Below, one piece after another: positions 1-8,885 of a DNA stretch of 64,000 nt. This DNA is from Photobacterium rosenbergii (lineage in GTDB: Bacteria; Pseudomonadota; Gammaproteobacteria; Enterobacterales; Vibrionaceae). The position numbers and the translations under genes were made by a program. The notes below the pieces were generated by a model. That model did not search any database and was not told where the DNA came from. It was given only the letters and a program-made list of their open reading frames with translations. Position 1 is the stretch's first letter, and each line of letters begins with the position of its first letter. The DNA lies in assembly GCF_003026455.1 (NCBI RefSeq), contig NZ_PYMB01000008.1, positions 111,463 to 175,462 on the forward strand. Direction: 5' to 3'.

Positions 1-1737
1 ATCACCCAAGACGAATTTGATCGTCTGCTTGATGAGCTGCACGGTAAAGGGCGTGGACCTTCTGTTGTTTCTGAACAAGAGGTAACTCCCGCTTCCCTTT
101 CCCCTGTTGCCGATTCTAATATCGTCAATCAAATTCAATCTGAGAGCGGTGATATTACCGATGATGAGTTTGAGCGCCTGCTTGATGAATTGCATGGCGC
201 AGGCAAGGGGCCGGGTAACAGTGATTATAGCTCCCCAGTCGCCGCGGACTCACAGGTGCAAGAACCGGTTGTGAATACGCCGGTGACTCCGTCTTCAACT
301 GCTGATAGCAGCAATGATGATCTGATGACGGATGACGAATTTGAGCGCTTGCTCGATGAACTTCATGGGGTAGGTAAAGGACCATCTGATGATGAGCTGG
401 ACATCGCTACTAAGTCTGTGGCCGATATGATGCAAGAGTCCCAGCCTGTGCCTGCCGAAGTGCCGGTGCAAGTTCATCAAGAACCAGCGCCTGCTCCAGC
501 GCCCGTTTCTGCCCCTCAGCCAGCGGTAGAAAGAAAGGCAAAACCGGCCGCGAAGGAAAAGAGCAAGGCCGCAGAAGCCACCGTACGTGTCGATACTTCA
601 ACGCTAGATACCATCATGAACATGGTTGGCGAGTTGGTACTGGTCAGAAACCGCTTGGTGAGCCTTGGCCTCAATACCAATGATGAAGAGATGTCCAAAG
701 CCGTCGCTAACTTGGATGTTGTTACAGCAGACTTGCAGGGTGCGGTAATGAAAACCCGTATGCAGCCAATCAAGAAAGTGTTTGGCCGTTTCCCTCGCGT
801 CGTCCGCGATTTGGCGCGCAACCTCAATAAAGAGATTGTGCTGGAGATGCGCGGAGAAGAAACCGATCTCGACAAGAACCTGGTTGAAGCCCTGGCCGAT
901 CCGCTGATCCACTTGGTGCGAAATTCTGTCGACCACGGCATTGAAATGCCGGATGCTCGTGAGAAAGCAGGCAAGCCTCGTGTAGGAACAGTGTTGCTAT
1001 CGGCTTCACAAGAAGGTGACCATATCCTGTTGACCATCGAGGATGATGGCGGCGGTATGGATCCGGACAAGTTACGTGGCATTGCGGTTGAGCGTGGTGT
1101 TATGGATGCGGATGCCGCATCCCGCCTGACAGATAGCGAGTGCTACAACCTTATCTTCGCACCTGGTTTCTCGACCAAAAAAGAAATCTCGGATATCTCT
1201 GGCCGAGGTGTCGGGATGGACGTTGTCAAAACCGGTATTAGCCAGCTCAACGGTTCTATTTCGATTGATTCGGCGCTGGGCAAAGGCACCCGTATTGATA
1301 TCAAGGTTCCATTGACACTCGCCATTTTGCCGACCTTGATGGTGGGCGTAGCAGAACAGCCATTTGCCCTGCCGTTGGCCAGTGTGAATGAGATCTTCCA
1401 CCTTGACCTGCGCAAGACCAATACGGTTGATGGCCAGCTGACCATTATCGTGCGTGATAAAGCGATTCCGTTGTTCTACTTGCAGGACTGGCTATCGGGC
1501 GTGGGTGTTCCACATCGTGAGCGTGACCATGGCCACGTGGTCATCGTTCAGATTGGTCACCAGCGAATTGGCTTTGTGGTCGATACCCTGATAGGCCAGG
1601 AAGAAGTGGTGATTAAGCCACTCGACGAACTGCTGCAGGGTACGCCGGGTATGGCAGGCGCGACAATCACCAGTGATGGTCACATTGCGTTGATCCTCGA
1701 TGTCCCGAACCTACTCAAGCATTATGCGGGCCGCTAA
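1..1737 (+). CDS. cheA: Chemotaxis histidine kinase CheA (5' end outside window)
   Basis: Reading frame 1 is open from the first base, so the N-terminal phosphotransfer (Hpt) domain lies outside the window. What remains is a long linker, the dimerisation helices (from about base 590), an HATPase domain with N box (HLVRNSVDHG), G1 (IEDDGGGMD) and F/G2 (GFSTKKEISDISGRGVGMD) motifs, and a CheW-like C-terminal regulatory domain. CheA phosphorylates CheY and CheB in response to chemoreceptors at the cell pole. The linker contains three near-identical 20-residue segments with the core DEF[DE]RLLDELHG at bases 1-60, 154-213 and 325-384. Vibrio CheA is known to have a localisation domain (LID) in this part that works with ParP. 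Whether these segments are that domain is inference. It heads the cheB-parC-parP-cheW run that follows. Confidence 0.97.
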   Translation: MTQDEFDRLLDELHGKGRGPSVVSEQEVTPASLSPVADSNIVNQIQSESGDITDDEFERLLDELHGAGKGPGNSDYSSPVAADSQVQEPVVNTPVTPSSTADSSNDDLMTDDEFERLLDELHGVGKGPSDDELDIATKSVADMMQESQPVPAEVPVQVHQEPAPAPAPVSAPQPAVERKAKPAAKEKSKAAEATVRVDTSTLDTIMNMVGELVLVRNRLVSLGLNTNDEEMSKAVANLDVVTADLQGAVMKTRMQPIKKVFGRFPRVVRDLARNLNKEIVLEMRGEETDLDKNLVEALADPLIHLVRNSVDHGIEMPDAREKAGKPRVGTVLLSASQEGDHILLTIEDDGGGMDPDKLRGIAVERGVMDADAASRLTDSECYNLIFAPGFSTKKEISDISGRGVGMDVVKTGISQLNGSISIDSALGKGTRIDIKVPLTLAILPTLMVGVAEQPFALPLASVNEIFHLDLRKTNTVDGQLTIIVRDKAIPLFYLQDWLSGVGVPHRERDHGHVVIVQIGHQRIGFVVDTLIGQEEVVIKPLDELLQGTPGMAGATITSDGHIALILDVPNLLKHYAGR

Positions 1738-1916
1738 TTAAAACTAGCCAAGACCTAAATGGCTTCCCTTTCCCGGGGAAGCCTTTCTCCTTGCTAGAGA
1801 AAGCGCTATGGGGAAAAGGACCTTGGTAAAAATGTCTCTCAGACAGAACAACAAAAAATAACTCATAGAAAGCCTGTCCGAAGGCGTAAAGTTTGTCATC
1901 AATTAGGTAAATTAAC

Positions 1917-3119
1917 ATGGCAGTAAAAGTATTGGTGGTGGATGATTCAAGCTTTTTCCGCCGGCGCGTAAGCGAAATTCTCAATGCTGACCCAAGATTG
2001 GAAGTGGTTGGCAATGCGGTCAATGGTAAGGAAGCGGTCGATTTAGCTTCCCGTTTGCATCCTGATGTTATCACCATGGATATTGAAATGCCGGTCATGG
2101 ACGGGATCACTGCTGTCCGTGAAATAATGAAGGCGAATCCTACGCCAATCTTGATGTTCTCTTCACTGACCCATGAAGGGGCGAAAGCCACACTGGATGC
2201 CCTTGATGCAGGTGCATTGGACTTCCTACCAAAGAAATTCGAAGACATTGCGCGTAACCGTGATGAAGCTGTCAGCCTACTACAAAAGCGTGTGACGGAA
2301 CTTGCCCGCAAACGGGTATTCATGCGCCGTCCGGCACGCACTGCAACGCCGCTGCGTGATCCATCGCGAGATAACTCACTAGAAACTGCACGCCCATTGT
2401 CGGCTACCCGTAGTCCGCTGGGAAGCCAAAGCCTATCTTCGTCATCCAGCATGAAGTCAGCGAATTCTGTCTCGGCATTACGACAACCTGTTGCAAGGCC
2501 GAGTGCGGTAAAACCTGCTGCTCGGTTTAAGTCGTCGGGTAAGAAATACCAACTGATGGCTATTGGTACGTCGACCGGTGGGCCAGTCGCGCTGCAAAAG
2601 ATATTAACGGCACTGCCTGCAAATTTCCCGTTGCCGATTGTGTTAATTCAGCATATGCCTGCGACCTTTACCGCGGCATTCGCTGCCCGCTTGGACAATT
2701 TGTGCAAGATTAGTGTCAAAGAAGCCCAGGACGGTGATGTCCTGAAACCGGGTATGGCCTATCTTGCGCCCGGCGGTATGCAGATGATGCTGGATGGCCG
2801 TCCGGGAGCGGTGCGCCTGCGCATTATCGATGGCGGCGATCGTATGAACTATAAACCTTGTGTGGATGTGACTTTCGGCTCTGCGGCTAAGGTCTATCAT
2901 GACAAGGTGCTGTCTATGGTACTGACAGGGATGGGAGCCGATGGCCGCGAAGGGGCGCGAATGCTGAAAAACAGCGGCGCAACCATTTGGGCGCAGGATG
3001 AAGATAGCTGTGTGGTCTACGGGATGCCTCAGGCTGTGGCCAAGGCGGGGATTTCATCGGAAGATCTGCCATTGGAGCGGATTGCCGAGCGTATCTCTGT
3101 CGAACTAGGGCTTGCATAG
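1917..3119 (+). CDS. cheB: Protein-glutamate methylesterase/deamidase CheB
   Basis: CheB removes methyl groups from chemoreceptor glutamates and is switched on by phosphotransfer from CheA. The N-terminal receiver domain shows the acidic pair D9/D10 and the phospho-acceptor Asp55 ([11 protein letters not shown]). A Ser/Arg/Pro-rich linker (about residues 135-205) is longer than in enteric CheB. The C-terminal esterase has the catalytic triad Ser219 (GTSTGG), His246 (QHMP) and Asp342 (TGMGADG), each about 55 residues later than in the Salmonella protein because of that linker. It lies 179 bp after cheA, a gap wide enough for an extra promoter, although none is obvious. The next gene starts almost at its stop codon. 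Confidence 0.97.
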   Translation: MAVKVLVVDDSSFFRRRVSEILNADPRLEVVGNAVNGKEAVDLASRLHPDVITMDIEMPVMDGITAVREIMKANPTPILMFSSLTHEGAKATLDALDAGALDFLPKKFEDIARNRDEAVSLLQKRVTELARKRVFMRRPARTATPLRDPSRDNSLETARPLSATRSPLGSQSLSSSSSMKSANSVSALRQPVARPSAVKPAARFKSSGKKYQLMAIGTSTGGPVALQKILTALPANFPLPIVLIQHMPATFTAAFAARLDNLCKISVKEAQDGDVLKPGMAYLAPGGMQMMLDGRPGAVRLRIIDGGDRMNYKPCVDVTFGSAAKVYHDKVLSMVLTGMGADGREGARMLKNSGATIWAQDEDSCVVYGMPQAVAKAGISSEDLPLERIAERISVELGLA

Positions 3120-3129
3120 GGAGTTTGCC

Positions 3130-3909
3130 TTGATAGTCTGGAGTATTGCTAACCAGAAGGGTGGCGTCGGGAAAACCACAACCACAGTATCCCTCGCTGG
3201 ATTGCTCAGTGAGCGCAATAAGCGAGTGTTGCTGGTGGATACCGATCCCCATGCATCGCTAACGACTTACCTCAATTTTGATGCAGATGGTGTCTCTGCC
3301 AGTTTGTTTGATTTGTTCCAGTTAACCGAGATTAACCGTGATACTGTCAAACCGGTGATTTTGCGCACCCAGTTCAAAAATATCGACATTATCCCGGCCC
3401 ATATGTCCCTTGCAACGCTGGATAGGGTAATGGGGAACCGAGGGGGAATGGGACTTATTCTTAAAAAAGCTCTCCAGTGTCTGGCTGACGATTATGATTA
3501 TGTCCTGATTGACTGCCCGCCGATCCTCGGGGTGATGATGGTCAATGCACTTGCCGCCAGTGACCGTATTCTTATCCCGGTGCAGACCGAGTTTCTGGCG
3601 ATGAAGGGCCTCGAGCGCATGATGCGCACGTTGCAAATCATGCAAAAATCCCGTCGGTCACCATTTAAAGTGACAATAGTCCCGACCATGTACGACAAGC
3701 GGACGAGGGCATCGCTGCAGACGCTGCAGGAATTGAAATTACGCTTCCCGGATCAGGTTTGGGCATCTGCCGTGCCCATAGATACCAAATTCCGTGATGC
3801 CAGCATTAAACATATGCCACCTTCACTCTACTCTCGCAGTAGCCGTGGGGTGTTTGCGTATAAAACCTTATTGAATTACTTGGGGCGCCTACAACAGGAT
3901 GAGCGATAA
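3130..3909 (+). CDS. parC: ParA-family ATPase ParC for polar chemotaxis arrays
   Basis: This is a ParA/MinD-type ATPase of about 259 residues with a deviant Walker A motif (KGGVGKTTT) near the N-terminus, the Walker A' (VDTDPHASLT) and the Walker B-like VLIDCPP. In Vibrio the ParA homologue encoded between cheB and the CheW-like parP recruits chemotaxis arrays to the old pole and helps segregate them. I place the start at TTG 3130, preceded by AGGGAG at 3118-3123 with six bases of spacing and giving the family N-terminus MIVWSIANQKGG. A longer start at TTG 3112 would add six residues (MHREFA) and overlap the cheB stop. The gene overlaps the parP start by 11 bp, which suggests translational coupling. 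Confidence 0.93.
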   Translation: MIVWSIANQKGGVGKTTTTVSLAGLLSERNKRVLLVDTDPHASLTTYLNFDADGVSASLFDLFQLTEINRDTVKPVILRTQFKNIDIIPAHMSLATLDRVMGNRGGMGLILKKALQCLADDYDYVLIDCPPILGVMMVNALAASDRILIPVQTEFLAMKGLERMMRTLQIMQKSRRSPFKVTIVPTMYDKRTRASLQTLQELKLRFPDQVWASAVPIDTKFRDASIKHMPPSLYSRSSRGVFAYKTLLNYLGRLQQDER

Positions 3910-5059
3910 TACCCGTTTGTCCAGCACTCAGGCGCTGGAAGACTACTTTGTTGATTTACTGCTAGAGCCAGAGCTCGAACCTGAGCTCGAGGCTGACGCG
4001 GGTTCAGAAACGGCAGAAAGTGTTGATACTGGTGCTGAACCAGAGGCAGAAGCGAGTCCTGAGGTACCCAATGGAGACGTTTCTTCAGAGGAGGGCCCCA
4101 GGCCAGGTTGCCACCTACCTCAAGATGCTGGGCTGGATGAAGAGCAACAGCCTTTAGCAACCGTGCAACTAGCAGAAAAGGCGATGCCAGCCGCCAAACC
4201 ATTTGATTTTGGCAGTATGGATGAAGACGCACAGCTCTCGGTGAGCAGCATGCCATCACCCATGCTGGATAGAGTCCAGCGGTTGCTGAATCAGGTTAAC
4301 AAGGTTAGCCCGCAAGATCAGACTGCGATATCCCAAGCACAGTCCTCGACGATCGATTCAGAGTTAGAAGATGACTGGCAGCAGGTAATGGCCCATGAAC
4401 AGGCCAGTGCTACCGGAGGGCGGCAAGATCTCGATCAACCTAAAGATGACAGTAACGATGATCACGCTGAACTCCTGAAAGTTGCTCCCGAAGCGCCAGA
4501 GCCAGAACATGAGCAAGATCAGGATCTGGCAGCAGAAAATGAGCTTGAGACCAAAACATCAGAAGTTTTACCGCCTAATAACTGGTCGCAGCAAATCCAC
4601 CAAGGCGATGAGTTTCAAGCGTTGTTCTTTGAGGTCAACGGGGTGACTTTTGCGGTACCGCTGACTGAGCTTGGGGGGATCCATCAGCTAGGCGACGTTA
4701 ACCGTCTGCTAGGCCGCCCGCCATGGTATCTCGGCTTGATGAGCAGCCGCGAGCACCAATTGGATGTGGTCGATACGGCGTGTTGGGTGATGCCGGATAA
4801 GCTCGACGGAGAAGAATACCGTGAGCAATATAAGTATGTGGTGGTACTGGGCGAAAGTTCATGGGGCTTGGCATGCAATACTCTGCTGGGGACCGAAACC
4901 TTATCCGAGCACAGTGTCCGTTGGCGTGAGAAAGCAGGTAAGCGCCCTTGGCTGGCGGGCATGGTAAAAGAAAAAATGTGTGCGCTAATTCATGTTAGTG
5001 AGCTAATCTCCATGCTCAAAGCAGGATTAGATGTTAATACCAAACTTAGGCAATCATGA
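3899..5059 (+). CDS. parP: CheW-like array-tethering protein ParP
   Basis: A protein of 386 residues. Residues 1 to about 235 are acidic, rich in Glu/Asp/Pro/Gln and probably disordered. The C-terminal part (about 240-380, from FQALFFEVNGVTFAVPL onward) is a CheW-like fold. Its place between parC and cheW matches ParP of Vibrio, which binds ParC, CheA and the receptors and keeps the arrays at the pole. The acidic region contains short repeats of the type EPELEPELEA. The start ATG overlaps the end of parC, and cheW follows after 62 bp with a good AGAGGAAA ribosome site. Confidence in the family is high because of the context. The N-terminal half itself is not recognisable by motif. Confidence 0.9.
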   Translation: MSDNTRLSSTQALEDYFVDLLLEPELEPELEADAGSETAESVDTGAEPEAEASPEVPNGDVSSEEGPRPGCHLPQDAGLDEEQQPLATVQLAEKAMPAAKPFDFGSMDEDAQLSVSSMPSPMLDRVQRLLNQVNKVSPQDQTAISQAQSSTIDSELEDDWQQVMAHEQASATGGRQDLDQPKDDSNDDHAELLKVAPEAPEPEHEQDQDLAAENELETKTSEVLPPNNWSQQIHQGDEFQALFFEVNGVTFAVPLTELGGIHQLGDVNRLLGRPPWYLGLMSSREHQLDVVDTACWVMPDKLDGEEYREQYKYVVVLGESSWGLACNTLLGTETLSEHSVRWREKAGKRPWLAGMVKEKMCALIHVSELISMLKAGLDVNTKLRQS

Positions 5060-5121
5060 ACGGCTACGGTATCATCCGGTAGCTAACTGAATGCAGCAAA
5101 ATAGATCAAAGAGGAAACAGC

Positions 5122-5616
5122 ATGTCACAGGTGAGTGTCGCTGAAATACAAAAAGAAGACAGTAATGATCAAGTCCTGCAGTGGGTAACCTTCCAGTTGG
5201 AAGATGAAACCTACGGTATTAACGTAATGCAGGTACGTGAAGTATTGCGCTATTCCGAAATCGCACCTGTACCGGGCGCGCCTGACTACGTACTGGGTAT
5301 TATCAACCTACGTGGTAACGTCGTGACTGTTATCGATACCCGCTCACGCTTTGGCTTGATGCCGGGCGAGATCTCAGACAACACCCGTATCGTGATCATT
5401 GAAGCTGAAAAGCAGGTTATCGGTATTCTGGTAGACAGTGTTGCCGAAGTAGTTTACTTGCGCAGCTCAGAAATCGACAGCACACCAAGTGTTGGTACTG
5501 AAGAGAGTGCCAAGTTTATTCAGGGTGTGAGCAACCGTGATGGCCAACTGTTGATCTTGGTTGATCTGAATAAGCTACTATCAGATGACGAATGGGACGA
5601 GATGGCGTACCTATAA
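5122..5616 (+). CDS. cheW: Chemotaxis coupling protein CheW
   Basis: A single-domain CheW of 164 residues (QWVTFQLEDETYGINVMQVREVLRY, then GVINLRG-type text IINLRGNVVTVIDTR and the ISDNTRIVIIE strand). It couples CheA to the signalling tips of methyl-accepting receptors in the inner membrane. The length and the uninterrupted two-subdomain pattern are normal for the family. The ribosome site AGAGGAAA lies at about 5110-5117. The stop codon shares bases with the start of the DUF2802 gene (TAATG), the typical end of this operon in Vibrionaceae. Confidence 0.97.
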   Translation: MSQVSVAEIQKEDSNDQVLQWVTFQLEDETYGINVMQVREVLRYSEIAPVPGAPDYVLGIINLRGNVVTVIDTRSRFGLMPGEISDNTRIVIIEAEKQVIGILVDSVAEVVYLRSSEIDSTPSVGTEESAKFIQGVSNRDGQLLILVDLNKLLSDDEWDEMAYL

Positions 5617-6044
5617 TGCTTGATATGTTGTTGCAATGGTTACCACTGGCCTTGTCGCTGCTTGCGATTGTGGTCGCATGGCTAATGGTAAGACGTGAGC
5701 GTATTGCCCGCGAGGCCCTTGAAACCAAATTTGCAGCGACAGAGCTGGTATTGAAAAATGCCCGCCAGCAGCAGGAAAGTTTGGTTAAACAGTTTAACGA
5801 ACTGCGAGCGGGCACCATGGGAATGAGCCAGAAATTGGCAGATATGGCTCGCCATTTAGAAGAGCTATCTGATCGCCAAGGCGAATTGGCCATGCAAGAT
5901 CCCGATAGCCGCTTATATAGCCGTGCAAGCAAAATGGTTGAGCTAGGTGCTGACGTCAACGAGTTGATGCGCGAATGCGACCTACCTAAAGCCGAAGCTG
6001 AGCTGCTGCTTCGCCTCCAGCAAATGCACCATTCGAGACGCTGA
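5616..6044 (+). CDS. DUF2802 membrane protein of the chemotaxis operon
   Basis: A protein of 142 residues that starts at ATG 5616, overlapping the cheW stop as TAATG. An upstream in-frame ATG at 5592 lies inside cheW and is less likely. Residues 1-25 form one membrane segment (MLDMLLQWLPLALSLLAIVVAW). Residues 30-95 are charged and heptad-like, probably coiled coil. The C-terminus ends in a short helical segment (ECDLPKAEAELLLRLQQMH) resembling a helix-turn-helix-like tail. Proteins of this family (DUF2802) end the polar chemotaxis operon in Vibrio and relatives, and their function is not established. A terminator hairpin follows at 6097-6127. Confidence 0.85.
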   Translation: MLDMLLQWLPLALSLLAIVVAWLMVRRERIAREALETKFAATELVLKNARQQQESLVKQFNELRAGTMGMSQKLADMARHLEELSDRQGELAMQDPDSRLYSRASKMVELGADVNELMRECDLPKAEAELLLRLQQMHHSRR

Positions 6045-6096
6045 TAGCGAGGTGAGTGGTTAAAGGCAATAGACCGTTAAATTGATGAAAGATAGG

Positions 6097-6127
6097 AAGG
6101 TATCCATATTATGGGTACCTTTTTTTA
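6097..6127 (+). terminator. Rho-independent terminator of the chemotaxis operon
   Basis: An 11-bp stem (AAGGTATCCAT at 6097-6107 with ATGGGTACCTT at 6111-6121, one G-U pair) has a three-base loop and runs straight into a T tract. It lies 50 bp after the last che-operon gene. Confidence 0.85.
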
Positions 6128-6300
6128 TGTGCCTAGTTTTCATTACCCAGACACCTTTATGTAATGGCAAACCTTGTCAAACCCCGGACAGTGGCCTGAC
6201 TCACCGCTGACAGAGCAGGGACAAGGAGGTTATACAGTGATTTTCTGATAATAAATAACCAATAAAATCATAAAATTACATGTATATTAAGGTGTCGCTA

Positions 6301-6711
6301 ATGAGAGTCTTGTTAACCTTTTTTGTCATCGCACTCACTTTTTCCCAACCCGCGTTTGCAAAGGGGTGGGAGCATTTGGCTGAAAGGCGGGTTACCTATA
6401 AAGAGGATACGGATCGAGTCAACATTAACTGGTTCAACCGGGACATTCACCAGATCCGCCTCAAGTCCAAGCAAGGGATTATCAATATGGACTCCATTAC
6501 CTTGCACTTTCGAGACGGAAGCAAACAGGTCACAAACGATTTAGGTATCCTTCTCAAGGGAAAAACCAGTCGAGCCATTAATGTCCCTCGCCATCAGTCC
6601 AGAAACTTAAGGCGGGTGACGTTCAAATATAAGAGTGTCGGTAATCAAAAGACTGATATCGCGGGTATCACCAAGCGGGGGATCGTTGAAATCCAAGCCA
6701 AAAGGCGATGA
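6301..6711 (+). CDS. Small secreted protein, probable DUF2541 family
   Basis: A 136-residue protein with a clear signal peptide (MRVLLTFFVIALTFSQPAFA, cleavage after AFA). The mature part is basic and rich in beta-strand patterns (IRLKSKQGIINMDSITLHFRDGSKQ, then RAINVPRHQSRNLRRVTFKYKS). The arrangement of an INMDSI-type strand, an F.DGS turn and an R.I-type strand resembles the DUF2541 family of small periplasmic proteins of unknown function. I assign it by pattern only. An upstream in-frame ATG at 6280 would put MYIKVSL before the signal peptide, so 6301 is preferred. It stands alone between the che and ccm operons. Confidence 0.65.
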   Translation: MRVLLTFFVIALTFSQPAFAKGWEHLAERRVTYKEDTDRVNINWFNRDIHQIRLKSKQGIINMDSITLHFRDGSKQVTNDLGILLKGKTSRAINVPRHQSRNLRRVTFKYKSVGNQKTDIAGITKRGIVEIQAKRR

Positions 6712-6744
6712 AAGCTATCCATTAAAAATCAGAAGTAATCCACT

Positions 6745-6777
6745 GCACAGTGATTAGTCACTTAAGCACTGTGCTTT
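6745..6777 (+). terminator. Possible terminator hairpin after the secreted protein gene
   Basis: GCACAGTG (6745-6752) pairs with CACTGTGC (6767-6774) across a 14-base loop, followed by TTTAAA. The loop is long and the T tract short, so termination is uncertain. Confidence 0.4.
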
Positions 6778-6825
6778 AAAGGTTTTTATTGGTTTCCTAT
6801 TTACTCTTGCTCTTCGCGTTCTTTC

Positions 6826-6938
6826 CAGGACCTAGGATCCAGGTTCTAGCCTCTGCTCTTCCCAAGACCCAGAACCTACTCTCTTGCTTTGCTTGTCTTT
6901 TTCTAGGAACTAGGTTCTAGGATCCAGATTCTACATTC
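6826..6938. repeat. Heptad repeat array (YAGNNNC), forward orientation
   Basis: Consecutive 7-bp units run in register: CAGGACC (6826), TAGGATC (6833), CAGGTTC (6840); then CAAGACC and CAGAACC (6863-6876); then TAGGAAC (6904), TAGGTTC (6911), TAGGATC (6918), CAGATTC (6925), TACATTC (6932). A pyrimidine-rich spacer separates the blocks. The stretch 6712-7248 upstream of ccmA otherwise holds no credible gene. Its last 200 bp presumably contain the ccmA promoter, but I see no convincing -35/-10 pair. Confidence 0.85.
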
Positions 6939-7248
6939 CGCTTTGGGTTTAACTTGTAACCACTCTTTTCATTCTATTCACATCTAACAACAAATGCATT
7001 TGTCTTAAAAAATAGCATGTTGCGATGAAAGTGTGCGGTCCGTTACACCTTTTGCTATTTTTAAAACTTCTTGTGGCACTTTTTTATTGTCTACTTGTCA
7101 ATTTTGGCTACGGGTAGATTTTGCAATTTGGGTGCTTGGTTTAGGCGCAGTATGGAAGTCACAATTACAGCCTCTGGTCTCTAACAACAGGGTAGGCCGC
7201 TGTGGTACTATGCGAGTCAAATTGTGACACCTAGGATGCATCATTTTT

Positions 7249-7899
7249 ATGTTGTCTGTTGAAGAGTTAAGTTGTACCCGAGACGAAAGGGTATTGTTTG
7301 AAAACCTGCATTTCACGGTTTCGTCGGGTGAACTGGTTCAGATCGAAGGCCACAATGGTGCCGGTAAAACCACCTTGTTACGTATTCTGGCAGGGCTTGG
7401 CCGTGCTGATGATGGCCGAGTTTGCTGGCTCGATGAAGATATCGAATCAGCAAGGGAAGACTATCACCAAGAGCTCTTGTTCCTCGGCCACCAGACCGGG
7501 GTCAAGCGGGAGCTGACAGCCTATGAAAACTTGGCTTACTTTCAATCGATGCATCTGTGTAACGAAGAGTCAGATTTAAACGGTGAGCCTCAGGTCTCAG
7601 GTGAAGACAGTTTATGGCAGGCATTGGCCCAGGTAGGCTTGGCGGGACGCGAAGATGTACCAGCCGGTCAACTTTCTGCCGGTCAGCAACGCCGGGTTGC
7701 GCTAGCCAGACTGTGGCTGAGTAACCACAAGCTGTGGATTTTGGATGAACCCCTGACAGCGATTGATAAGCAAGGGGTCAAGGTGTTGGAAGGTCTGTTC
7801 CTTGCCCATGCCAAGCGAGGGGGAATTGTGGTATTGACCACTCACCAGGATATGTTCACAGACAGTGATCAGCTACGAAAAATCAAGTTGGGGCAGTAA
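7249..7899 (+). CDS. ccmA: Cytochrome c maturation ABC transporter ATP-binding protein CcmA
   Basis: An ABC ATPase of 216 residues with Walker A ([10 protein letters not shown]), signature (LSAGQQRR), Walker B (LWILDEP) and the switch histidine (TTHQD). With CcmB it forms the ATPase that drives release of haem-loaded CcmE from CcmC in the inner membrane. It is the first gene of the ccm run, and ccmB begins 6 bp after its stop. Length and motif spacing are normal for CcmA. Confidence 0.96.
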   Translation: MLSVEELSCTRDERVLFENLHFTVSSGELVQIEGHNGAGKTTLLRILAGLGRADDGRVCWLDEDIESAREDYHQELLFLGHQTGVKRELTAYENLAYFQSMHLCNEESDLNGEPQVSGEDSLWQALAQVGLAGREDVPAGQLSAGQQRRVALARLWLSNHKLWILDEPLTAIDKQGVKVLEGLFLAHAKRGGIVVLTTHQDMFTDSDQLRKIKLGQ

Positions 7900-7905
7900 A
7901 AGAAG

Positions 7906-8571
7906 ATGAATGCGATTTTTCATGTGATCCGCCGAGAGCTTCTTATCGCCTTCCGCCGCCAGGCCGAAGTCTTCAATCCGTTGTGGTTTTTCATTATTGT
8001 CATCACCCTTTTCCCACTCGGTGTTGGACCTGAACCGAACTTGTTGGCACGTATCGCGCCGGGCATTGTTTGGGTAGCTGCCTTGCTAGCGGCGTTGCTC
8101 TCCATGGAGCGTTTGTTCCGTGATGACTTTGTCGATGGTTCGCTGGAGCAAATGTTGCTGATGCCAACCCCCTTGCCGATTCTGGCCTTTGCTAAAATGC
8201 TGGCGCATTGGGTATTGACCGGTCTACCGCTGCTTTTGATTAGCCCGCTATTGGCAATTCTCTTATCGCTGGAGTGGGAAACGTGGAAGGCCGTGGTGCT
8301 GACCCTACTTATCGGGACACCAACGTTAAGTTTCCTAGGGGCAATTGGGGTTGCCCTGACCGTGGGGTTGCGAAAAGGTGGCGTTTTATTGAGCCTGCTC
8401 ATATTGCCGTTGTATATTCCTGTGCTTATATTCGCGACCTCCGCCATCGATGCGGCCAGTTTGGGTATGCCTTACAACGGCCAAATGGCGTTGATGGGCG
8501 CAATGCTGGTGGCGTCTGCGACACTTTCTCCGTTTGCTGTCGCAGCTTCACTACGCATAAGTGTGCAATAA
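7906..8571 (+). CDS. ccmB: Haem exporter membrane subunit CcmB
   Basis: A hydrophobic protein of 221 residues with about six membrane segments. It begins with the family pattern (FHVIRRELLIAFRRQAEVFNP, then FFIIVITLFPLGVGPEPNLL) and contains the loop LFRDDFVDGSLEQMLL. CcmB is the membrane partner of CcmA in System I cytochrome c biogenesis. Unusually, it is separated from ccmC by 314 bp with a strong hairpin, whereas ccmB and ccmC are normally close together. Confidence 0.96.
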   Translation: MNAIFHVIRRELLIAFRRQAEVFNPLWFFIIVITLFPLGVGPEPNLLARIAPGIVWVAALLAALLSMERLFRDDFVDGSLEQMLLMPTPLPILAFAKMLAHWVLTGLPLLLISPLLAILLSLEWETWKAVVLTLLIGTPTLSFLGAIGVALTVGLRKGGVLLSLLILPLYIPVLIFATSAIDAASLGMPYNGQMALMGAMLVASATLSPFAVAASLRISVQ

Positions 8572-8885
8572 CTGATTACAATTAACTTAGATTTGTGCTG
8601 TCTCATGAGATTGGATCTCATGAGACAATTTTGAGCAAGAACAAGGAAGCGGACGATAGTCAGCCCATTACCTCTTTAGGAGTATTTAGGTTGACGTGGC
8701 ATTCTGGATGATGGGGAGATAGAAAGCCCTTTTAGACCATGTGCTTATAACTGGATGATGTTTATTTGTCTGGTCAATGGAATCGTCAAAAACGTTAAGT
8801 AGCACCTTAGGCGGACCTGGATTGGTATTTGAGCCAAGTGCTGATTAACAACGTATTATTCTTATTAAATGAGTAGAGCAGAAAT
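8572..8885. other. Non-coding gap between ccmB and ccmC
   Basis: 314 bp without a credible ORF. It holds a perfect hairpin at 8599-8627 and no heptad repeats. The rest has no similarity I recognise. The last 60 bp before ccmC are A/T-rich (AACGTATTATTCTTATTAAATGAG), so they could hold a promoter, but this is inference. Confidence 0.5.
8599..8632 (+). terminator. Perfect 13-bp hairpin between ccmB and ccmC
   Basis: TGTCTCATGAGAT (8599-8611) and ATCTCATGAGACA (8615-8627) are exact reverse complements around a three-base loop, followed by ATTTTG. The T tract is short, so it could be a terminator or attenuator, an mRNA-stabilising hairpin, or an operator. Each arm contains the palindrome CTCATGAG. 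Confidence 0.5.

Noticed and set aside
516..1082. 188-codon open frame on the minus strand
   Set aside because: It lies wholly within cheA, antisense, with no family pattern and Ser/Arg-rich shadow composition.
6826..6938. Insertion-sequence end or restriction-site cluster (many CCTAGG and GGATCC sites)
   Set aside because: The hexamers arise because heptads join in register; there is no transposase, target duplication or terminal inverted repeat.
7033..7227. 64-codon plus-strand frame upstream of ccmA
   Set aside because: No ribosome site, no family pattern, and it sits in the expected ccmA promoter region.
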